A stretch of DNA of 45,324 nucleotides from assembly GCA_964448015.1 (NCBI GenBank), contig CAYUUV010000002.1, forward strand, positions 1-45,324, written 5' to 3'. This document shows positions 8,948-17,658 of this stretch, piece after piece (position 1 is the first letter of the stretch; each line of letters begins with the position of its first letter). This DNA is from JACKGS01 sp964448015 (lineage in GTDB: Bacteria; Patescibacteriota; Saccharimonadia; Saccharimonadales; UBA7683). Under the pieces are notes generated by a model, which saw nothing but the letters and a program-made list of their open reading frames with translations, did no database searches and was not told the origin of the DNA. A program made the translations under genes and the position numbers.

Positions 8948-8976
8948 TTGTGTGGTGTTGCAGAAGATGATACAAT
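8948..8976 (+). promoter_or_regulatory. Promoter of the small-membrane-protein cluster
   Basis: TTGTGT (8948-8953), a 17-bp spacer and TACAAT (8971-8976) preceded by TGA (extended -10). The -10 ends 6 nt before ATG 8983, predicting a leaderless mRNA. Confidence 0.65.
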
Positions 8977-8982
8977 ATAGGT

Positions 8983-9231
8983 ATGGATGCATTTGAGATA
9001 TTAGTTATAGTCCTCTCTACTTTTCTGGCGATAGCATTGTTTCTAACTATTCTTGTACTGGTGTATATTCTGAAACTTGTGAAAGCTATCAAGGAAATTT
9101 CTGAAAAAGCTGCGGCAGTGGTTGAAAGTGCTAGTAACATTCGTAAATTTGTTTCGCCAGCAATCGCAGGACGCTTTATTTATGAAGCGGTGCAAAAAGC
9201 GGTTAAGCAACACGAAAAGAAGGAGAGCTAA
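8983..9231 (+). CDS. Small membrane protein, YtxG (DUF948)-like
   Basis: This 82-residue protein has an N-terminal membrane helix (about 5-30) followed by an amphipathic helix with heptad hydrophobics (KLVKAIKEISEKAAAVVESA). The design resembles DUF948/YtxG proteins, which in Firmicutes precede ytxH, as here. It is first in a four-gene cluster and predicted leaderless. Function is unknown; the YtxG/YtxH pair is linked to envelope stress elsewhere, which is family knowledge and not shown here. Confidence 0.7.
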   Translation: MDAFEILVIVLSTFLAIALFLTILVLVYILKLVKAIKEISEKAAAVVESASNIRKFVSPAIAGRFIYEAVQKAVKQHEKKES

Positions 9232-9232
9232 T

Positions 9233-9643
9233 ATGGCAAAAAAGAAGTTTGGCCTTGGCATTATATTAGGTGCGATTGTGGGTGTGGTCGCTGGTTTTCT
9301 AACTGCTCCTAAAAGCGGTAAAGAAACACGAGAAGACATAAAAAAGAAGGCTCACGAGGTCAAAGGTTCAGCCGAACGAAAGTTGAAAGATGCGCATAAA
9401 GAGTTGGGCGTAATTGCGGACGATGCGCGGACGAAGGGTAAAGAACTCAAAGGTAAGGCCAAAGACGAAATGGATGAACTGGCCACTAAGGCTGAAGAAT
9501 TGAAAGAAAAAGTTAAGAGTGCCATCACTTCTATTAAAAGCGGTGATGATGAAGATGACGATGCGACTATTGACCAATTACTGAAGGATCTCACTGCGCT
9601 AAAAGATAAAATTGCTCACAAAGCGAAAAGTATAACAAAGTAG
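9233..9643 (+). CDS. YtxH-domain protein
   Basis: The 136-residue product begins MAKKKFGLGIILGAIVGVVAG, a glycine-rich membrane helix followed by FLTAPKSGKETREDI, the hallmark of YtxH domains. The rest is a long, highly charged Lys/Glu/Ala helix (about 35-110), probably coiled coil. The frame is open further upstream, but ATG 9233 is fixed by an AAGGAG ribosome site and lies 1 nt after the previous stop. It presumably projects from the membrane as a stalk. Confidence 0.85.
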   Translation: MAKKKFGLGIILGAIVGVVAGFLTAPKSGKETREDIKKKAHEVKGSAERKLKDAHKELGVIADDARTKGKELKGKAKDEMDELATKAEELKEKVKSAITSIKSGDDEDDDATIDQLLKDLTALKDKIAHKAKSITK

Positions 9644-9648
9644 GGACT

Positions 9649-9846
9649 ATGGAATTGCGGCAACAGACGACAGAAGATCAAACATCTCCTGTCGATACGC
9701 TTAAGCGATTCGCACGTCGAGTCATTGGAGTGGTTGCTACGGGTGTTGCCGTTGGAATGGCGGTAGTGAGTGCCTTTGAAGTTATTGATTTTGGATCTGA
9801 TGACTGGGACAGCAACAGTATTGATCCGTTAGCATCGAAAGATTAG
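9649..9846 (+). CDS. Small single-pass membrane protein, unknown
   Basis: This 65-residue protein has a polar N-terminus, a basic RFARR flank, one Ala/Val/Gly-rich membrane helix (about 25-44) and an acidic tail (DFGSDDWDSNSIDP). It lies 5 nt after the ytxH-like stop and 4 nt before the next gene, so it is almost certainly in the same operon. The family is not recognised. A weak GGGAC sequence precedes the ATG. Confidence 0.65.
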   Translation: MELRQQTTEDQTSPVDTLKRFARRVIGVVATGVAVGMAVVSAFEVIDFGSDDWDSNSIDPLASKD

Positions 9847-9850
9847 TCAT

Positions 9851-10108
9851 ATGAGCAAAAAGAAAGAACAGGCGATTGACACAAAAGCTGCTGTCCAGGC
9901 GCTGGAGTATTTACTTGCCGCAGGTTATGTCAGTAAAAAGCGGCTTTATCTTGAAAATTTATTGCGGGGTATGTTTTTCAGCGCCGGCTCTATTATAGGT
10001 GCGGCGGTCGTGGTGACGTTACTGCTGTGGATTCTTTCGTTTTTTGATGGCCTTCCGTTTATTCAAGATATTTCTCGGGCGGTCGAGAGTACAGTGGAAA
10101 GTAGATAG
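9851..10108 (+). CDS. Small membrane protein, DUF5665-like
   Basis: The product is 85 residues. A charged N-terminus is followed by LYLENLLRGMFFSAGSIIGA and a strongly hydrophobic helix (about 50-66), then F-x-x-G-L-P-F-I-Q-D-I. The R-G-x-x-x-x-x-G-x-x-x-G-A pattern before the helix and the L-P-x-I-x-D turn after it match DUF5665. It is the last gene of the cluster, and heptad repeat DNA follows it. Confidence 0.7.
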   Translation: MSKKKEQAIDTKAAVQALEYLLAAGYVSKKRLYLENLLRGMFFSAGSIIGAAVVVTLLLWILSFFDGLPFIQDISRAVESTVESR

Positions 10109-10115
10109 GGCGAGG

Positions 10116-10306
10116 ACACAAATCACAAGTTCTAAGCACCAAATAACAGATAACCCTAAGCACGAAATCCTAAATACTAAACAAACCCAAAATTCAAATG
10201 GTCAAAAACCAAAATAAAGGCAATAAGTGTTGCTTGGTTTCGAGTTTGATCATTGGAGATTAGAAATCATTTGTTATTTAGTGCTTGGGATTTGTGCTTT
10301 TAACCT
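10116..10306. repeat. Degenerate heptad repeat element with imperfect inverted arms
   Basis: The left arm (about 10116-10200) is A/C-rich with roughly 7-bp periodicity of units such as CCAAATA, CCTAAAT, ACTAAAC. The right arm (about 10262-10304) is its T/G-rich complement: TTGTTATTTAGTGCTTGG pairs imperfectly with CTAAGCACCAAATAACAG. A long imperfect hairpin results between the convergent ends of the membrane cluster and recF. It may act as a bidirectional terminator. A related A/C-rich segment occurs at about 15870-15950. Confidence 0.65.
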
Positions 10307-10311
10307 CAAGT

Positions 10312-11397
10312 TCACTCCAGTGCAATAGTGTGTACGCCCGGCGTCAAGGCATGCGCGTCGGTGGTTGTTAAAAACACCTGATGATCTTTAAGGCCGGCCA
10401 GCACTCTTTCTTGATGTACGAGATCAAGTTCGCTTAACACATCATCAAGTAGTAACGTCGGCTTAATGCCCGTGTCTGCGTAATGTCTGGAGAGAATCTC
10501 TGTTTCAAGCAATTTTAGCGCAATAACAACAGTACGAACCTCTCCTCGGCTGGCTCGCTCTGTAGCAGGCTGATCCGATAGACGAATTTCTATATCATCA
10601 CGGTGTGGACCAAAACTGGTATGACCCAGAATAACATCACGCATGTAACTGGTTTCAAGAAACTGTAGCAGTTTTGAACCATAGCCAACTCCATCAGAAC
10701 TCACTGTACTTTTATAAGTTAAAAAAATGTCATCCGTACCGCCAAGTTGTTTATAGTACGCACTGATATCAGTCTGAATTGCCTGCATGACGCGTAGTCG
10801 TGCGGCAATAATCTTCTCGCTGAGCTGTGCAAGCTGCGTGTTCCAAATGAATAGTTCATCTGGCGGCGTGGTAGGCATAGAATCCTTCATTTTTTTGAGT
10901 AATTGATTTCGTTGCTTGAGCGTTCTTTCAAACCGATTTTGTAAAAGTGCGCTTTCAATATCTATCTGAGCAGCAATGTGGTCCAAATAGTGTCGACGGC
11001 GTTCGGGACTTCCAGTTACTAATCTGGCAAGATCGGGTTCAAATAATACAACTGGTAATCGGGCACTGATTGGAAGGCGGGCATATTTTTTGTCATCAAT
11101 AGTCCACTTTCTTTGGGAAACTTGCTCAATTTGTTGATACCCAAGTGATCGGCGATGGGTCGTGTGTTGAGACCTCAGTTCTATCTGTGCCTGAAATTGA
11201 TTCGCACCGTACTGGGTGATCTCACTCATTGATCCCTTAAAACTTGTGCCCCTCAGGAGCGTATACAGAGCTTCTATAATAGTGGTTTTACCGCTGCCGT
11301 TTGGTCCGACAATTGCATTCATGTCTGCATGAAATATAAAACTAGCGTTTGTGTGTGAACGCACATTGTGGAGCCGTAAATTTTTGATCCCAGGCAT
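10312..11397 (-). CDS. recF: DNA replication/repair protein RecF
   Basis: RecF is the SMC-like ATPase that helps load RecA at single-strand gaps. The 361-residue protein shows Walker A GPNGSGKTT (31-39), a Q-loop region with TSFKGS, a DLARLVTGSPERRRHYLD block (about 125-145) typical of RecF, the ABC signature variant ASRGEVRT (about 288) and Walker B TLLLDDVLSELD (about 320). The frame opens at 11454, but ATG 11397 is chosen because TATACT ends 6 nt upstream and MPGIKNLRLHNVRS is the normal RecF beginning. It is divergent from dnaE. Confidence 0.95.
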   Translation of the reverse strand: MPGIKNLRLHNVRSHTNASFIFHADMNAIVGPNGSGKTTIIEALYTLLRGTSFKGSMSEITQYGANQFQAQIELRSQHTTHRRSLGYQQIEQVSQRKWTIDDKKYARLPISARLPVVLFEPDLARLVTGSPERRRHYLDHIAAQIDIESALLQNRFERTLKQRNQLLKKMKDSMPTTPPDELFIWNTQLAQLSEKIIAARLRVMQAIQTDISAYYKQLGGTDDIFLTYKSTVSSDGVGYGSKLLQFLETSYMRDVILGHTSFGPHRDDIEIRLSDQPATERASRGEVRTVVIALKLLETEILSRHYADTGIKPTLLLDDVLSELDLVHQERVLAGLKDHQVFLTTTDAHALTPGVHTIALE

Positions 11398-11403
11398 GCG
11401 TCT

Positions 11404-11409
11404 AGTATA
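11404..11409 (-). promoter_or_regulatory. recF: -10 box of recF, leaderless
   Basis: On the minus strand TATACT ends 6 nt before ATG 11397. No ribosome binding site is present between them. Confidence 0.65.
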
Positions 11410-11453
11410 TAGCGAGGAGTGGATAGTGGATAGGGATGCAATTTTAATTTTCA

Positions 11454-11596
11454 ATTTTCAATTTCTAATCCCCGATCGGGGTCGAGGACAAGCTTTCATT
11501 CAATGTACAATTCACAATGAAACAAACAGGTACGCCAGATTTGCAGCCTTGAACATTGATACATTGGTTGGAATTGTAAAATTAGAAATTGAAAAT
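11454..11596. repeat. Inverted repeat with heptad units in the recF-dnaE spacer
   Basis: ATTTTCAATTTCTAAT (11454-11469) and its exact reverse complement (11581-11596) form 16-bp perfect arms 111 bp apart. The left arm is preceded by further TTTTCAA-like 7-bp units and by two GGATAGT-like 7-mers at 11418-11434. The loop contains the palindrome CCCCGATCGGGG (11469-11480). The right arm abuts the dnaE promoter. Confidence 0.8.
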
Positions 11597-11605
11597 CGTC
11601 CAAGG

Positions 11606-11614
11606 TGTTATACT
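11606..11614 (+). promoter_or_regulatory. dnaE: Extended -10 promoter of dnaE
   Basis: TGTTATACT is an extended -10 element. Transcription is predicted to start near 11621, just before an in-frame ATG at 11624, with a GGAGG ribosome site at 11627-11631 serving ATG 11642. Confidence 0.65.
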
Positions 11615-11641
11615 AGTACCATCATGGGAGGAACAAAAACA

Positions 11642-14600
11642 ATGCCACATACGGCTGGAAAATTACAGTCCAGCGATTATGTACACCTACATAATCATAC
11701 ACAGTATAGTTTGCTCGATGGACTGACTAAAATCCCAAAACTTGTTGACTTTGTGAAAGAAGACGGCATGCAGGCGGTGGCAATGACCGATCATGGCACA
11801 CTTTCTGGTGCCATTGATTTCTATAAAACTGCCAAAGCAAATGATATTAAGCCAATTATTGGCATTGAAACATATGTTGCGGCCCGCAAACATACCGATA
11901 AAGACCCGCAGAAAGACAAGTTGCGCCATCATCTAATTATTCTGGCCATGAACAACGCCGGATATCAAAATTTAATGCGCCTTTCTTCTATTGCTAACCT
12001 TGATGGGTACTATTATTATCCACGTGTAGATCATGATCTGCTTGAACAATACAATGACGGCTTGATTGTCTTGAGTGCTTGTATGGGCGGTGAAGTTGGT
12101 CAAGCGGTCAAAGACGGTCGTATAGAAGAGGCTGAAGCAACTGCCACGTGGTATAAATCGGTGTTTGGTGATAGGTACTACCTTGAAATTCAAGACCATG
12201 GCCATCCAGAGAATCCTATACATAGCTCCGAACAACAGGTGGTGAATGAAGGAGTTCTGGCACTTGGTAAAAAACTGAATATTCCTGTTGTTGTGACCTG
12301 TGACGCGCACTACTTAAAGCACGAAGACCAAGAGGCGCACGAGGCACTACTCTGCGTTGGTACCGGATCATATTTATCTGATGAAAATAGAATGAGTCTC
12401 AAAGACTACCCTTTACATGTAGAAACCAGCGAAGCGCTTATTGCACGGTGGGGTAAAGAACATCCTGAAGTTATTACCAATACCAAGGCTATTGCCAATA
12501 GATGCGAGGTAGAACTTGAGCTGGGCAAAATATTGATTCCAAAGTTTCCCGTACCCAAACCCTATAACGAAAAATCATACCTACACCTTTTGGTGTATCG
12601 AGGCCTCGCTTGGCGTTACGGTGGCATTGAAGAGTCTCGCTCGCAGCGTATTACTCTGGAGGAGGCAATGGCGACGCTTTCCCAAGAGGTTCTCGATCGT
12701 GCCCAATTTGAACTCAATGTCATTGACAACATGGGCTTCAACGGCTACTTCTTAATAGTTCAAGATTTTATTAACTGGGGCAAAGATCAGGGTATTGTTT
12801 TTGGTCCGGGAAGAGGTTCGGCGGCGGGCTCGATAGTGGCTTACGCAACACGCATTACAGAGCTGGATCCTATTAAATATGATCTTCTGTTTGAGCGATT
12901 CTTGAACCCGGATCGAATTTCGATGCCAGATATTGATATTGATATTCAAGATACGCGGCGTAATGAAGTGATTGAATATTGTAGCAAAAAATACGGAAGT
13001 GAGCGCGTTGCCAATATTGTTACTTTCGGTACCATGGCAGCCCGAGCAGCTGTGCGCGACGTGGCTCGGGTAATGCAGGTGCCCTATGCCGAGGCGGATA
13101 GAATTTCAAAAATGATTCCACCACCCGTGCAAGGCCGACATATACCGCTGGCAACAAGTATTATAGACGACCCTGACTTGAAGCGTGAATACGAAAACAA
13201 TCCCACAACCAAGCAAGTGATTGATTTAGCAATTCGACTTGAAGGAACGGTACGCAGTCATGGTGTGCATGCGGCTGGCGTGGTAATTGCACCTGATGAT
13301 ATTGTAAAATTTATACCTCTTGAGCGTGCACAGAAACAAGTTTTATTAGCTGATGGCACCAAGAAGGATGTTATTTCAACACAGTATCCAATGGGTCCAG
13401 TTGAAGACCTTGGCCTTCTTAAAATGGACTTCTTGGGTCTTTCTAATCTGACAATTTTGCGCAATGCCATTAGAATTGTGAAGGCCGTTCACAAGGTAAG
13501 TATTACGCCAGAAGAGATTCCACTTGATGATCAGAAAACTTTTGAACTCTTCCAGCGGGGTGATACCACGGGTGTATTTCAACTTGAATCTGCTGGCATG
13601 AAGCGGTACTTACGCGACTTAAAACCAACAGTATTTGAAGACATTGTGGCCATGGTGGCGCTGTATCGACCGGGTCCGATGCAGTTTATCGGCGACTTTA
13701 TTGCAAGAAAGCATGGTCATAAAGCAATTAGTTACCCGCACGATACCATGAAGAATGCACTTGAAAATACCTACGGTATTTTGGTGTACCAAGAACAGGT
13801 GATGCAGATTTCTAAAGAAGTCTGCGGTTTCACTGGTGGCGAGGCTGATACCCTTCGTAAGGCTATTGGTAAAAAGAACGCCGAGTTGATGGCAAAAATG
13901 AAAGACAAAATGATTCAAGGCGGCCAGAAACATTCCGGCATCCCGCAAGATCTAATGGAAAAGTTCTGGAAACAGCTCGAAGAATTTGCAGCATATTGTT
14001 TTAATAAATCTCATGCCGCGTGTTACGGCTTAATCGCTTACTGGACAGCCTACCTCAAGGCACATTATCCTGATGCCTTTATGGCAGCCTTGATGACCAG
14101 CGACGCTGATGATATTGATCGCTTGGCAATTGAAATTAATGAGTGTCGACATATGGGAATAGAAGTATTACTGCCGGATGTGAACGAATCATACGCCGAA
14201 TTTGCAGTGGTGCCAAATAAAAGTCAAATTCGCTTCGGCATGACTGCTATTAAAAATGTTGGTATTGGTGCAGTCGAAGAAATTATTCGAGCCCGTGATG
14301 AAGGCGGCAAGTTTGCAGATCTGATGGATTTTGTACAGCGAGCCGATACCCGAAAAGTTAATCGCAAGGTCTGGGAAAGTCTGATTAAATCTGGAGGCTT
14401 TGACGGCTTGGGCCATGAGCGTGGTGACTTATTGTTTAACTTAGATGCCATACTTGCACTCGGTAATAAATTACATAAAGAAAAAGAAACCAACCAAGCA
14501 GATTTGTTTGGTGGTTTGGGTGATTCTGCTCCTAGCATCATACCTCAGTTTAAATTTGAAAATGCGCCTGAAAAGCTAAAAGAACATGATTTACTACTGT

Positions 14601-15328
14601 TTGAGCGGGAGCTACTGGGGCTGTACGTGAGTCGGCACCCGCTCGATGGGTTCGGCGAGTATTTAGCTGAAAACGCCCTAGTAATGAATGAAGTGAATAA
14701 TACTATGGACGGTAAATCAGTTACGCTTGGCGGTGTGGTGACGGCGGTCCGTTCAATTGTTACGAAAAACGGTTCTCGCATGGCTTTCGTCAAGCTTGAA
14801 GATAAAAGCGGTGAATGTGAGTTGATTGTATTTCCAGGAGTGTATGAGAGGCTTAATTCTGTGTGGCAACAAGACCAGGTTGTGATTGCAACAGGCAAAG
14901 TAAATTATAAAGACCGTGATGGCAATATGGGGCAAGAGCTGAAAATTCTTGTAGATCAGGCAAACCTGGTATCAGAAGAAGATGCTCAGACATATCAGGC
15001 CACCGGTAAGAAACCGAAAACACCAAAAGGAAGTACGCCAACCAAAAAACCGCCAGCATCTCCGCCACCTCCATCACCACCAATTCCTCCGCGTGATGAA
15101 ACTCCTCCGAAGTTATTTATACAATTGAAAGATCCTAATGATAACGAAAAATTACTGGCACTCAAGCGGGTCGCAAGCGAGTATCCTGGTGATCACGAGC
15201 TTATTTTAGTATTGGGTGAGGATGGAGCAAAAACGGCTCTGCGAATGCCTTTCAGAGTGAATCTACACGAAGCCTTCACCGAGCGATTACATCAATTTTT
15301 TGATCCGGCGTGTATTGCAGTGAAGTAG
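11642..15328 (+). CDS. dnaE: DNA polymerase III subunit alpha
   Basis: This is the replicative polymerase of the C family. The 1228-residue product has a PHP domain (HNHTQYSLLDG at about 17-27, TDHGTLSGA), the catalytic palm with GPGRGSAAGS (about 388-397) and PDIDIDIQDTRR (428-439), the fingers with VAMVALYRPGPM, a helix-hairpin-helix region (IRFGMTAIKNVG) and an OB fold (KSVTLGGVVTAVRS, about 1020-1033). A Pro-rich linker (KKPPASPPPPSPPIPP) separates a short C-terminal domain. The frame is open from 11351, but sequence before 11624 is intergenic repeat and promoter. ATG 11642 has GGAGG at good spacing; ATG 11624 could also be used as a leaderless start. No intein is present. Confidence 0.96.
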   Translation: MPHTAGKLQSSDYVHLHNHTQYSLLDGLTKIPKLVDFVKEDGMQAVAMTDHGTLSGAIDFYKTAKANDIKPIIGIETYVAARKHTDKDPQKDKLRHHLIILAMNNAGYQNLMRLSSIANLDGYYYYPRVDHDLLEQYNDGLIVLSACMGGEVGQAVKDGRIEEAEATATWYKSVFGDRYYLEIQDHGHPENPIHSSEQQVVNEGVLALGKKLNIPVVVTCDAHYLKHEDQEAHEALLCVGTGSYLSDENRMSLKDYPLHVETSEALIARWGKEHPEVITNTKAIANRCEVELELGKILIPKFPVPKPYNEKSYLHLLVYRGLAWRYGGIEESRSQRITLEEAMATLSQEVLDRAQFELNVIDNMGFNGYFLIVQDFINWGKDQGIVFGPGRGSAAGSIVAYATRITELDPIKYDLLFERFLNPDRISMPDIDIDIQDTRRNEVIEYCSKKYGSERVANIVTFGTMAARAAVRDVARVMQVPYAEADRISKMIPPPVQGRHIPLATSIIDDPDLKREYENNPTTKQVIDLAIRLEGTVRSHGVHAAGVVIAPDDIVKFIPLERAQKQVLLADGTKKDVISTQYPMGPVEDLGLLKMDFLGLSNLTILRNAIRIVKAVHKVSITPEEIPLDDQKTFELFQRGDTTGVFQLESAGMKRYLRDLKPTVFEDIVAMVALYRPGPMQFIGDFIARKHGHKAISYPHDTMKNALENTYGILVYQEQVMQISKEVCGFTGGEADTLRKAIGKKNAELMAKMKDKMIQGGQKHSGIPQDLMEKFWKQLEEFAAYCFNKSHAACYGLIAYWTAYLKAHYPDAFMAALMTSDADDIDRLAIEINECRHMGIEVLLPDVNESYAEFAVVPNKSQIRFGMTAIKNVGIGAVEEIIRARDEGGKFADLMDFVQRADTRKVNRKVWESLIKSGGFDGLGHERGDLLFNLDAILALGNKLHKEKETNQADLFGGLGDSAPSIIPQFKFENAPEKLKEHDLLLFERELLGLYVSRHPLDGFGEYLAENALVMNEVNNTMDGKSVTLGGVVTAVRSIVTKNGSRMAFVKLEDKSGECELIVFPGVYERLNSVWQQDQVVIATGKVNYKDRDGNMGQELKILVDQANLVSEEDAQTYQATGKKPKTPKGSTPTKKPPASPPPPSPPIPPRDETPPKLFIQLKDPNDNEKLLALKRVASEYPGDHELILVLGEDGAKTALRMPFRVNLHEAFTERLHQFFDPACIAVK

Positions 15329-15330
15329 CC

Positions 15331-15846
15331 CTATTCGTTCTGCGTAAGGCTATACAATGCAATTCCTGTTGCAACTGAAACATTGAGTGATTCTTTTGTA
15401 CCGGACATCGGGATTTCCATAATAAGATCCATATGTTCTAGTACATCATCTTTCACACCATGTATTTCATTGCCAAGAAACAGATATACGTTGCGGTCGG
15501 CAAATTTCTCACGCAGGTGCTTGTTGCATTCCGAGGGCGTTACGCTGTGCGGATGTTGCTCAAGTGCTACAAGTACGGCATGATCCTTCCGTGCCTGTTC
15601 TAGAACATGTGCCATTGTTTCAAGGTATTTAAAATCAACCGTGCATTCTGCGCCTAAAGCGGTTTTATGAATTTGCCGGGTGATTTTATCGGCAAAATGC
15701 GGCAAGCGGCTATCACCTTCAAATGTCGGGTATGGCGTATAGCCGCTAAAAATAATCTCTTGTATTCCTAGTCCGTCACAGGTGCGAAAAAATGCCCCCA
15801 CGTTATGAGTACTCCGAATATCGTGAGCGACTAATGTTATATGCAT
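15331..15846 (-). CDS. SpoU/TrmH-family RNA 2'-O-methyltransferase
   Basis: This short (171 aa) SPOUT enzyme consists of the catalytic knot domain only. Motif 1 is DIRSTHNVGAFFRTCDG (residues 9-25) with the conserved Asn and Arg, motif 2 is LFLGNEIHGV (about 122-131), and motif 3 is EIPMSGTKESLNVSVATGIALY (about 144-165), which forms the S-adenosylmethionine-binding knot. The target (tRNA or rRNA ribose) cannot be told from sequence. Its stop lies 2 nt from the dnaE stop, a tight convergent pair. ATG 15846 is preceded by TTATAT-like AT-rich sequence without a Shine-Dalgarno. Confidence 0.9.
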   Translation of the reverse strand: MHITLVAHDIRSTHNVGAFFRTCDGLGIQEIIFSGYTPYPTFEGDSRLPHFADKITRQIHKTALGAECTVDFKYLETMAHVLEQARKDHAVLVALEQHPHSVTPSECNKHLREKFADRNVYLFLGNEIHGVKDDVLEHMDLIMEIPMSGTKESLNVSVATGIALYSLTQNE

Positions 15847-15869
15847 GATACATATAATGCCTTGAAGAG

Positions 15870-15950
15870 GTAGAAATTACAAATTCCATGCACTAAACAA
15901 CAAATAAAACCGAAGCAAATCCGAATAATAAAACACCCTAAAACACTACT
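15870..15950. repeat. A/C-rich degenerate heptad repeat segment
   Basis: Units such as AAATTAC, AAATTCC, CACTAAA, CAACAAA, TAAAACC recur at about 7-bp spacing. The composition and wording closely resemble the left arm of the element at 10116-10200. It fills the spacer between the divergent methyltransferase and pilB genes. No gene is seen in 15847-16041. Confidence 0.5.
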
Positions 15951-16028
15951 GCCGTGCGCTGCTTCTTATTTCTATGGTAGTATGTAGGATTTTTATCTCT
16001 GCCGCTATCAAACATAAGAGTTTTACAG

Positions 16029-16034
16029 TACAAT
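16029..16034 (+). promoter_or_regulatory. pilB: -10 box of pilB, leaderless
   Basis: TACAAT ends 7 nt before ATG 16042 with no ribosome binding site between. A good -35 is not evident. Confidence 0.55.
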
Positions 16035-16041
16035 AACAACT

Positions 16042-17658
16042 ATGGCTTTTAATGATGCGGCTGATCAAGTTAAATTTAGAGAAAACGAAGAGCTCAACAC
16101 GCAAAATCGAGCGCAGCTCTTAAAAATTCCGTATACCGATAGTCGAACAATTAGTGATATTCCCTTAGCAACCGGCATTATAGACGTTGAAGCTATGTAC
16201 GAAAATAAATTAGTGCCGCTTTATGACCAGGGCAGTACCTATAGTTTTGGTATTACCATCGGAACACCGCAGCAAGCCCTGACCAAGATTCGCGAACAGT
16301 TTCCAGACAAAATAGTTAATTTTGAAATGATCAGCCTGGTCGGTTTTAAAGAATTTATGCTGCGCTTTGATCCGCCGCAAGAGGTGCGATACGACGACAT
16401 TACGGTGAGTAAAGAAGGTGCCAGCGATAACGTCCAAAAGGTTTCCGAAACACTTGAAGGCGTCAAATCCGATGACATACTTGAGTACGTTATTACTCAA
16501 GCAGACAAATTGAATGCTTCAGATATTCACTTTGAAACAGCGCGAGCGGGCGTTCGTTTTCGGTTTCGACTTGATGGTGCCCTGCACTTGATTGCAGTGA
16601 TCTCCCACCAGAAGTATCGCCAGCTGCAGCAATCTATTGCGGTGCAGGCAAATATTTCAACCTCCGCACCAGAAGCTCAGACCGGTCATCTTTCTCAAAG
16701 AATTACCAATGAAGATGGGAGTGAAAAAATTCTGAATATGCGTATTGAAACGGTACCGACATTGTATGGTCAGGATGCAGTCGTACGTCTGTTCAATATG
16801 GATATGAGTCTTCTCAAGCTTGATAACCTTGGCCTGAGTCCTCGTGAACGGGCACCGATAGATGAAGTTATCTCGCACCCGCATGGCATGGTGCTGATGG
16901 TTGGTCCGACTGGTTCCGGTAAGACCACCACGCTCTATTCAATTTTGATGCAGTTGAACGATCCGCGAAACAAAATTATTACGCTTGAAGACCCGGTTGA
17001 ATACGGACTTGATGGCATGAGTCAGATTCCAGTGTATTCTCGTCAAGGTGATAGTTTTGCTAATAAACTGCGGGCGGTGATGCGTCTTGACCCCGATGTC
17101 ATCATGGTTGGTGAAATTAGAGATGTTGACACGGCTAAGACGGCACTGCAGGCCGCTGTAACCGGTCACTTGGTACTTTCAACCTTCCATGCAGGTAATT
17201 CCTCAGAAGCCTTCACGCGTATGATTGACATGATTGGCTTGAATCCCATCTTGATTTCATCTGTCAAACTCATTATTTCTCAGCGGCTTGTTCGCCAGCT
17301 TGATGACACCACTAAAATTGAATACGAACCTGATGAAGCGGTGAAGACCCACATCCGAGAATCCCTAAAAGGTTTGCCAGACGATATCGAAAAACCTGAT
17401 CTAGAAAATATCAAGCTCTGGAAACCGGGTAAATCTGAAGAAAATCCTTTCGGCTACAAAGGTAGAACCAGTATCATTGAAGATTTTATTGTTACCTCAG
17501 AAATTCAAGCAATGCTACGTGACACCACAAATATTCCAACCTCCGATATCATAGAAGCCAAAGCCAAAGAACAGGGCATGATCACCATGTACCAAGCGGG
17601 GCTCTTAAAAGCCCTCAAAGGCATGACTACTATCGAAGAAATAAACCGAGTTATCTGA
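16042..17658 (+). CDS. pilB: Type IV pilus assembly/type II secretion ATPase (PilB/GspE family)
   Basis: This cytoplasmic hexameric ATPase drives pilin polymerisation. The 538-residue protein has an N-terminal MshEN-like domain (about 20-125), the N2 subdomain with ADKLNASDIHFE (about 153-164), Walker A GPTGSGKTT (about 288-296), the Asp box around TLEDPVEYGLDG, Walker B VIMVGEIRD (about 353-361) and the His box GHLVLSTFHAG (about 375). The tetracysteine zinc motif seen in many GspE proteins is absent in the C-terminal part. No pilC, pilT or pilin genes adjoin it here, so its partners must lie elsewhere. It overlaps the next gene by 1 nt (TGATG). Confidence 0.93.
   Translation: MAFNDAADQVKFRENEELNTQNRAQLLKIPYTDSRTISDIPLATGIIDVEAMYENKLVPLYDQGSTYSFGITIGTPQQALTKIREQFPDKIVNFEMISLVGFKEFMLRFDPPQEVRYDDITVSKEGASDNVQKVSETLEGVKSDDILEYVITQADKLNASDIHFETARAGVRFRFRLDGALHLIAVISHQKYRQLQQSIAVQANISTSAPEAQTGHLSQRITNEDGSEKILNMRIETVPTLYGQDAVVRLFNMDMSLLKLDNLGLSPRERAPIDEVISHPHGMVLMVGPTGSGKTTTLYSILMQLNDPRNKIITLEDPVEYGLDGMSQIPVYSRQGDSFANKLRAVMRLDPDVIMVGEIRDVDTAKTALQAAVTGHLVLSTFHAGNSSEAFTRMIDMIGLNPILISSVKLIISQRLVRQLDDTTKIEYEPDEAVKTHIRESLKGLPDDIEKPDLENIKLWKPGKSEENPFGYKGRTSIIEDFIVTSEIQAMLRDTTNIPTSDIIEAKAKEQGMITMYQAGLLKALKGMTTIEEINRVI

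Noticed and set aside
11351..11641. Upstream 97 codons of the dnaE frame
   Set aside because: They are encoded by the recF-dnaE spacer, including the inverted repeat and promoter. DnaE family N-terminus begins right after 11642.
11642..15328. Intein or split in dnaE
   Set aside because: All motifs are continuous in one frame at normal spacing; no splicing junction residues or homing endonuclease insert.
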